Assembly (NCBI GenBank): GCA_012515925.1
Contig: JAAYXM010000002.1
Span: forward strand, 1-10,450
Length of the DNA stretch: 10,450 nt
Direction: 5' to 3'
From: Clostridiales bacterium
GTDB lineage: Bacteria; Bacillota; Clostridia; Oscillospirales; JAAYXM01
A model generated the notes under the pieces. That model did no database searches. It had not been told where the DNA came from and saw only the letters and a program-made list of their open reading frames with translations. Positions 6,509 to 10,450 of this stretch are shown piece by piece. Within the stretch, counting starts at the first letter, position 1; each line of letters begins with the position of its first letter. The translations under genes were made by a program, and so were the position numbers.

Positions 6509-7471
6509 TTAAATATAATAAACGTTGAGTCCGCCGGAGGGCTGAAAACACTCCTTTAAACCCCGCGTTACATATACCCTGAGCCTTGTGTCAACCAGAA
6601 CCGCGTCCGTCACCGGAAATTTTTCAATCAACGAGAGCCCGGACTCCAAACCCGCGATAAAGACGGCTGTTGATAACGCGTCCGCTGTCATGGCGCTTTC
6701 CGCCACAACGGTTGCGCTGACAAGCCCGGACTCCGCCGGATACCCGGTAACCGGATTCAGAATATGATGAAACCTTCTGCCTTCCCTGTCAATAAAATAC
6801 CGCTCATAATCACCCGAGGTTACAACCGCTTTTCCGCATACCTTGACCGCGCCGAGCAGGCTGTTTTGCCGGGGATGACGGATGCCCACCTGCCAGGGCG
6901 AGCCGTCGGGCTTGCATCCAAGTGTGGACACATTCCCGCCGATATTGGAAAAGGCGGATGCAACGCCGTGTTTCCGGAATATCTCAACAAAACAATCGCT
7001 TGCAAATCCCTTTCCGATACCGCCTAAATCCACGGACTGCCCGGGTTTTGTAAGTTTAGCTTTTTTCCGGTCCGCGTCAAGCTCTAAATCGTTATAACTG
7101 ATGAGCGAGAGAACCCGCTCAATCAGGTTGTCCGGAGGTGGCTCAGACGCGGTTTTTATGCTCCATAAATCCGCCAGCGGACCGACGGTAATATCAAATA
7201 ATCCTTGAGAGATTTCCGAAATCTTTTTTGCCTTTGATAGAACTTCACAGGTTTCCGCGCTGATTTTTTCATGCTTTACGCCCGCAAAACGGTTGATTCG
7301 GCCGATATCGCTCTCCGGCAAAAACCGGCTGAACAGCTGTTCCAGCCTTTGAGCCTCCTTTTTAACGGCTCTGAGCGCTTGCGCCGCTTTCTTCCCGAAA
7401 GCCAAATGCGCGATTTCCGTACACATGCCGGTATGTACGGCTTCAAAAGCAGCGCTTTTCCCCAAAAACAC
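6509..7471 (-). CDS. apbE: FAD:protein FMN transferase
   Basis: ApbE transfers FMN from FAD to a threonine of FMN-binding domains, using Mg2+. The 320 residues show the family order: FSRFLPESDIGRIN (47-60), GLFDITVGPL (90-99), VDLGGIGKG (147-155), SNIGGN (175-180), TSGDYERYF (218-226), HHILNPVTGYPA (235-246) and the metal-binding stretch MTADALSTAVFIAG (261-274). The substrate is probably the FMN-binding protein encoded 17 bp downstream. The extent given uses GTG at 7469-7471, but the G-run of the ribosome binding site (7473-7478) is only 1 nt away, so TTG at 7463-7465 (318 residues) has better spacing. Neither start, nor the upstream in-frame sequence back to a TGA, gives a signal peptide or lipobox. 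Many ApbE proteins are exported lipoproteins, so this one looks cytoplasmic, which is unusual beside a substrate predicted to be outside. Confidence 0.95.
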   Translation of the reverse strand: MFLGKSAAFEAVHTGMCTEIAHLAFGKKAAQALRAVKKEAQRLEQLFSRFLPESDIGRINRFAGVKHEKISAETCEVLSKAKKISEISQGLFDITVGPLADLWSIKTASEPPPDNLIERVLSLISYNDLELDADRKKAKLTKPGQSVDLGGIGKGFASDCFVEIFRKHGVASAFSNIGGNVSTLGCKPDGSPWQVGIRHPRQNSLLGAVKVCGKAVVTSGDYERYFIDREGRRFHHILNPVTGYPAESGLVSATVVAESAMTADALSTAVFIAGLESGLSLIEKFPVTDAVLVDTRLRVYVTRGLKECFQPSGGLNVYYI

Positions 7472-7511
7472 TCCCCCCTTTTTAATAGTCCTGTAAACCG
7501 GAGGTCAAACC

Positions 7512-7540
7512 TTTAAAAAGACACCGCAAAACCTTGCGGT
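7512..7540 (-). terminator. Probable intrinsic terminator between the DUF4838 gene and apbE
   Basis: A stem of ACCGCAA (7523-7529) with TTGCGGT (7534-7540) and a 4-nt loop is followed on the minus strand by GTC and TTTTT (7515-7519). It lies about 90 bp past the DUF4838 stop and 41 bp before the apbE start, so it should end the upstream transcript. It could alternatively act as an attenuator for apbE. Confidence 0.65.
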
Positions 7541-7545
7541 AGTTT

Positions 7546-7590
7546 ATACCCCCTAAGTAGAGCTTTAGCTTTTCACTCCTTAAGGGGTAT
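7546..7590. repeat. Imperfect inverted repeat in the DUF4838-apbE gap
   Basis: ATACCCCCTAAG (7546-7557) and CTTAAGGGGTAT (7579-7590) are complementary at 11 of 12 positions, with a 21-nt loop. The loop contains a small AGCTTTAGCT self-complementary piece. It sits directly upstream (minus-strand sense) of the terminator stem. It may be an operator, an RNA structure or an intergenic repeat unit; nothing in this window repeats it. Confidence 0.5.
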
Positions 7591-7629
7591 CATATTATTT
7601 CGCCGTCCTGACGGAAAAATCTTTAAGGC

Positions 7630-9525
7630 TTAGTGGCTTTTATTTTTTTCAAACATATACCATTTGTCCGGCTTGAAGCCTTTGTCGGAACAATCCACGG
7701 GCACCGCTATTCCGTACCCGGGGTTGTTGTATTTATAGCTGTCAAAACTGCTTATATAATAAAGCTCACCCGTCGGGTCCTCGTACTCCTTAAAGGCCTT
7801 GTAGTTTTCCATGTCCCTTGCGGTTTCCTCGCTTGTCTCCAAATCCGAATACCTGAAAACCATCCTCATCATGCGGATATTGTTCCTGTGCGCCGGGCTT
7901 TCCGCCGCGTTAAGGGCTTTTTCGTACAGAGCATATATTTTTTTCTTATCGATATGATCCATCAGATAAAGCCCCGCGTGCATTATATCCGTCTGCCCGT
8001 CAAGGCAGGCCTCGGCCTCGCGAATTATTTCGGATATATACATCGCGCCGGCGCCGAAAATCCGCGTAAAGGAATTAAGGCAATCCTCCAATGTCAGGCT
8101 CGTGTCGTACGCGGTGCGCGCGAATGTATAAAAATTGAAAATATGATTCCACATGTTAAAGCATTCTATCTGCGTTCCCGAACCCATGACGCCCGTTTCC
8201 GAAAATCGCTTGAAAATGCTCGCTATCTCGTCCGCCATGGGTATATACCGCTGCCGCGCGGGGTATACGCCCATATAATAGTCGTAGATAACCGCCTCGG
8301 CGCCCGCGCCGTGCCATTGTAACAGGTTTTTCTCGAAATACGTATCGATAAACCCGGTCCCGTCCGGCTTTCCGGCGGCGCGCAGGCCGTCCTTGCTCCA
8401 TGTCGCCTCGTCAACAATAAGACACGGCTCAAGCTTAAGTCCCTCAGGGTATTCCCACAAATCCGTATAAATCAGCATATCGATTTTTACATTCGGGTAT
8501 ACCTCGCTGACACGCTTCGCGAGCTCGTTCTGAAAAAAAGTATAGTTTGCGACCTTGCTGTATTCGGAGCATTTTTCGCAGACACACTGCTTGTCCATAC
8601 CGTCCTGCGGCCAGAACGCGATAATGTCAACCGACGGGTTTTGTGCTATCCAGCTTATAACGTTATTTGATATTTCGCGAATCAGGTCGTCGTTCCGGCT
8701 GCAGAATATCCATTGTCCCCAGAAGTTTTCGGGGCGAAAGCGCTTCCCGTCCTCCATAAGCTTATAGTATTCGGGGTGGGTCTCATAGTAGCGCTCGGGG
8801 AAATACGAGTTGCCTTCCGGCGGCAGGAAAAGCCGGGATGATTCGTGATGGCCTACCGTAAAGCGTATCCCGCGCCTTTCCGCTTCGCGCAGCATTCCGT
8901 TTTCCTTGTATTTCTCGTAAACCTTTGACCATGTCAGAATCCTGTTGTAACGGTTCTTGCACAGCCAGTCAAGAAACGTGATATTGAAAGCATGGTCGGG
9001 GTCGGCTATAAGGTTCGCGTACTGAACTATCGCCGTCCTGTATTTTATATCCGCCGACGGCTTAATATATTCTATCCCGTCCAGCTTGATTTCATCAAGA
9101 ACGGGGATATGCTCGCCGCCCGACACCTCAGGGTTGATATACGCGGACAGACTGCAGCCCGGAAACCGTTCAAGCAGCTCATATACGGCATATATCGTGC
9201 CGCGCTCGCATTCGTTGGGGTTTTCGGAGCTGCCCGCAATAAGCAGCGTTTCCGAGCCAAAAGTTTTTATCATCATGCCCTCGGGTCCCGGAACAGCTTT
9301 GTCGAATTCAGGCTTGCTTATATATCTCGCCGCTGCCGCGTTTCGCTCCGGCCCTCCGATAATTATCGCGTTTCCCGTATGCTCGCTATCGTCGGTTATA
9401 ATCTCAATTCTGGCCCCTGTAATCTTTTTTAAATAAGAGCAAAGCTCGTCCGCCGCGAAAACCTCCCGTTCGGTCGCCTCCCGCGGTATGATAATATTCG
9501 TTTTAGTCGCAGCCGTTATCTTCAA
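7630..9525 (-). CDS. DUF4838 / glycoside-hydrolase-like protein, cytoplasmic
   Basis: A 631-residue protein that I place in the DUF4838 family by resemblance; the reaction is not known to me. Residues 1-150 look like the alpha/beta domain found at the N-terminus of GH67 and GH20 enzymes (EVFAADELCSYLKKITG at 21-37, NAIIIGGPE at 52-60, RGTIYAVYELLERFPGC at 108-124). Residues about 155-460 form the barrel-like DUF4838 part: YNRILTWS (193-200), RFTVGHHESS (221-230), WIFCSRNDD (272-280), and FWPQDGMDKQCVCEKC (304-319), whose Cys314-x-Cys316-x2-Cys319 is typical of the family. A helical tail follows. No signal peptide is present, so it probably acts on small imported sugars or glycosides inside the cell. 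Start TTG with a GGGGG run 9 nt upstream; no better in-frame start is visible. It lies 65 bp after tRNA-Val, and an amidohydrolase-like gene is further upstream. Confidence 0.85.
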   Translation of the reverse strand: MKITAATKTNIIIPREATEREVFAADELCSYLKKITGARIEIITDDSEHTGNAIIIGGPERNAAAARYISKPEFDKAVPGPEGMMIKTFGSETLLIAGSSENPNECERGTIYAVYELLERFPGCSLSAYINPEVSGGEHIPVLDEIKLDGIEYIKPSADIKYRTAIVQYANLIADPDHAFNITFLDWLCKNRYNRILTWSKVYEKYKENGMLREAERRGIRFTVGHHESSRLFLPPEGNSYFPERYYETHPEYYKLMEDGKRFRPENFWGQWIFCSRNDDLIREISNNVISWIAQNPSVDIIAFWPQDGMDKQCVCEKCSEYSKVANYTFFQNELAKRVSEVYPNVKIDMLIYTDLWEYPEGLKLEPCLIVDEATWSKDGLRAAGKPDGTGFIDTYFEKNLLQWHGAGAEAVIYDYYMGVYPARQRYIPMADEIASIFKRFSETGVMGSGTQIECFNMWNHIFNFYTFARTAYDTSLTLEDCLNSFTRIFGAGAMYISEIIREAEACLDGQTDIMHAGLYLMDHIDKKKIYALYEKALNAAESPAHRNNIRMMRMVFRYSDLETSEETARDMENYKAFKEYEDPTGELYYISSFDSYKYNNPGYGIAVPVDCSDKGFKPDKWYMFEKNKSH

Positions 9526-9560
9526 CGTTAATTGCCCCCTGTTGTTATTGTTCTATGTGA

Positions 9561-9586
9561 AGAGCCTTGTTTTTAAACAAGGCTCT
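9561..9586. terminator. Hairpin between tRNA-Val and the DUF4838 gene
   Basis: AGAGCCTTGT (9561-9570) and ACAAGGCTCT (9577-9586) form a perfect 10-bp stem starting 4 nt after the tRNA CCA end (minus-strand sense). It is the natural end signal for the tRNA transcript, but the minus-strand bases after it (TCACATAG) are not a T tract; a TTTT run exists only on the plus-strand side. Termination may be partial, letting some transcripts continue into the DUF4838 gene, for which I see no clear promoter in the remaining 35 bp. Confidence 0.6.
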
Positions 9587-9590
9587 TTTA

Positions 9591-9667
9591 TGGTGGAGAC
9601 AGGGAGACTCGAACTCTCGACCTCTCGCATGTGAAGCGAGCGCTCTAACCGACTGAGCTATGCCTCC
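9591..9667 (-). tRNA. tRNA-Val(CAC): tRNA-Val, anticodon CAC
   Basis: The 77-nt cloverleaf reads on the minus strand: acceptor GGAGGCA paired with TGTCTCC (one G-T wobble), D-stem GCTC/GAGC, anticodon stem CTCGC/GCGAG with loop TTCACAT (anticodon CAC, reading GTG valine codons), a 5-nt variable loop AGGTC, T-loop TTCGAGT, discriminator A and an encoded CCA. One oddity is the T-stem GAGAG/CTCCC, which has an A-C mismatch at the second pair. The rest is canonical, so it is probably functional. It is a solitary tRNA with its own promoter. Confidence 0.96.
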
Positions 9668-9687
9668 GTATATTGTTCGGGTATGCC

Positions 9688-9711
9688 GGGAGCGCGGGGA
9701 TACGCGCTCCC
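9688..9711 (-). other. Strong hairpin in the 5' leader of the tRNA-Val precursor
   Basis: GGGAGCGCG and CGCGCTCCC (9703-9711 and 9688-9696 on the plus strand) form a perfect 9-bp GC-rich stem with a 6-nt loop. It begins at or within a base or two of the predicted transcription start (about 9712) and ends 20 nt before the mature tRNA 5' end. No T tract follows, so it is not a terminator. It may stabilise the precursor or take part in 5' processing. Confidence 0.7.
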
Positions 9712-9718
9712 GATAAGT

Positions 9719-9747
9719 ATTATATATCTGTTTTCGGAATATTTCAA
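9719..9747 (-). promoter_or_regulatory. Promoter of tRNA-Val
   Basis: On the minus strand TTGAAA (9742-9747) is separated by exactly 17 nt from a perfect TATAAT (9719-9724). The predicted start is near 9712, giving a leader of about 45 nt before the tRNA. This is the best sigma-70-type (SigA) promoter in the window by consensus. Confidence 0.8.
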
Positions 9748-9791
9748 TTCTTTTTCTTTGCCGTCCGCAGATTTTTTCGATTTTCGGCAAT

Positions 9792-9847
9792 AAAAAACGC
9801 GCGAATCCCGGCCTTAACGACGGCCTATGGACTTCGCAGCGTTTTTT
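9792..9847. terminator. Long bidirectional intrinsic terminator
   Basis: AAAAAACGC (9792-9800) pairs with GCGTTTTTT (9839-9847). Inside, GCGAA (9801-9805) pairs with TTCGC (9833-9837) with a single bulged A, and GGCC (9810-9813) with GGCC (9822-9825). Six T follow the stem on either strand, so it works both ways. It begins 8 nt past the stop of the amidohydrolase-like gene and insulates it from the tRNA-Val promoter about 45 bp further on. Confidence 0.8.
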
Positions 9848-9855
9848 CATGTTCC

Positions 9856-10450
9856 TTAGCTGTTTTCCTGCCGCGCAACTGAATTTAAAAAGTTTTCGGC
9901 GGACAGGATTTCATCGGCGCGCGTTCGCGCGACACAATCTTTCATTAATAACACGGTGCTCGTCATGCAAAAAACCGGGGCAAGCGAACCGTAAACCACG
10001 AACCGTAAAAGATCATGCTCTGTCAGGTATTCGTGTAAAAACGGCTTATCCTTAAACCCGCTGCAATCCGCGAACACATCGCCGCGGTTTTGCATTGCTT
10101 CCCTAAGCTCCGTGATTTCCCATAGCCGGACGTTACAAATAAGCGTGGGTATACCGGATTGCCTGTTTAGAAAGGATATGATTTCCTCCACCGGCAGCAC
10201 ACGCGGATAAAGCAAATAACACTGGCGTTCATCCTCCATGCGCAGCGTCAGAAACAGCGGCAGCCGCAGCCGGCGCAGAAGATTGCAAAGCGCGTCAACC
10301 TCGGGCGTATCAAGCGAATAATTATGAAACCCCGGCAAAATCCTGACTCCCGCTATACCGAGCTCAGAAGCCGCGCGTCGGATACTCTGCTCCGTTCCCG
10401 GCAGGGTGGGGTTTACCGTCATGACGTGCCTGTATTCCGGCGCGTCTTTA
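9856..10450 (-). CDS. Amidohydrolase-like TIM-barrel protein (5' end outside the window)
   Basis: The reading frame is open to the right edge, and the visible part is the last 198 codons or so. The ATG at 10420-10422 is internal, because the frame continues upstream (KDAPEYRHV before it) and no RBS precedes it. NPTLPGTEQSIRRAASELGIAG and GVRILPGFHNYSL resemble the mid-barrel segment of metal-dependent hydrolases of the Amidohydro_2 type. Further segments IPTLICN, DVFADCSGF and LRFVVYGSLAPVF match the later beta strands. In classical members the last of these reads GSD-x-P with a catalytic Asp; here it is GSLAP, as in an uncharacterised branch, so metal-dependent catalysis is doubtful. The N-terminal His-x-His cannot be seen. 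It ends in TAA just before a long terminator. Family placement is by resemblance only; the substrate is unknown. Confidence 0.75.
   Translation of the reverse strand, partial: KDAPEYRHVMTVNPTLPGTEQSIRRAASELGIAGVRILPGFHNYSLDTPEVDALCNLLRRLRLPLFLTLRMEDERQCYLLYPRVLPVEEIISFLNRQSGIPTLICNVRLWEITELREAMQNRGDVFADCSGFKDKPFLHEYLTEHDLLRFVVYGSLAPVFCMTSTVLLMKDCVARTRADEILSAENFLNSVARQENS

Noticed and set aside
7478..7508. Possible apbE promoter TTGACC/TATTAA (minus strand)
   Set aside because: The spacer is only 15 nt and the start would fall in the ribosome binding site, leaving no room for a leader.
9545..9850. 101-codon minus-strand ORF
   Set aside because: It runs through tRNA-Val and its promoter; its peptide contains the translation of the tRNA arms. 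It is a shadow of the RNA gene.

Overview
The window looks like chromosomal DNA of a low-GC-phylum anaerobe (Firmicutes, class Clostridia; perhaps an uncultured Oscillospirales- or Christensenellales-like lineage), although its GC content is moderate. The reasons are strong GGAGG-type ribosome binding sites, good TTGnnn/TATAAT promoters, several TTG/GTG starts, an alpha-type glutamine synthetase resembling that of Bacillus, ammonia-dependent AsnA, rubrerythrin, and an archaeal/Thermotoga-type S-adenosylhomocysteine hydrolase. The assignment is by protein resemblance from memory, not by a search.

Left part (1-4000): ahcY (minus) and the glnA-asnA pair (plus) diverge from a 260-bp intergenic region. 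Each side has a recognisable promoter, and the two share a 14-bp sequence in inverted orientation. glnA and asnA are 16 bp apart and both fix free ammonia as an amide (glutamine, asparagine), so they form a small nitrogen-assimilation operon. Two stem-loops end it in the convergent gap before rubrerythrin.

Middle (4012-7471, all minus): rubrerythrin has its own promoter. Upstream of it lies a closely spaced run, in transcription order: apbE (FAD:protein FMN transferase), a membrane-anchored FMN-binding-domain protein carrying the flavinylation motif that ApbE uses, a 91-residue two-helix membrane protein, an AraC/GyrI-like regulator, and a 59-residue glycine-rich membrane protein too short for ordinary ORF calling. 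The first two are very probably enzyme and substrate of a small flavin-based redox module. The last three may be co-transcribed with them.

Right part (7512-10450, minus): a terminator and an imperfect palindrome separate apbE from a cytoplasmic DUF4838 / glycoside-hydrolase-like protein with a TTG start. Upstream of that is tRNA-Val(CAC), with an excellent promoter and a strong 5'-leader hairpin, then a long bidirectional terminator, then the 3' part of an amidohydrolase-like TIM-barrel gene that runs off the right edge.

Most of the window is ordinary housekeeping content. I see no CRISPR array, transposon, phage gene or clear new defence system. The parts most worth a second look are the flavinylation cluster with its small membrane proteins, the divergent ahcY/glnA control region, and the poorly characterised DUF4838 protein.
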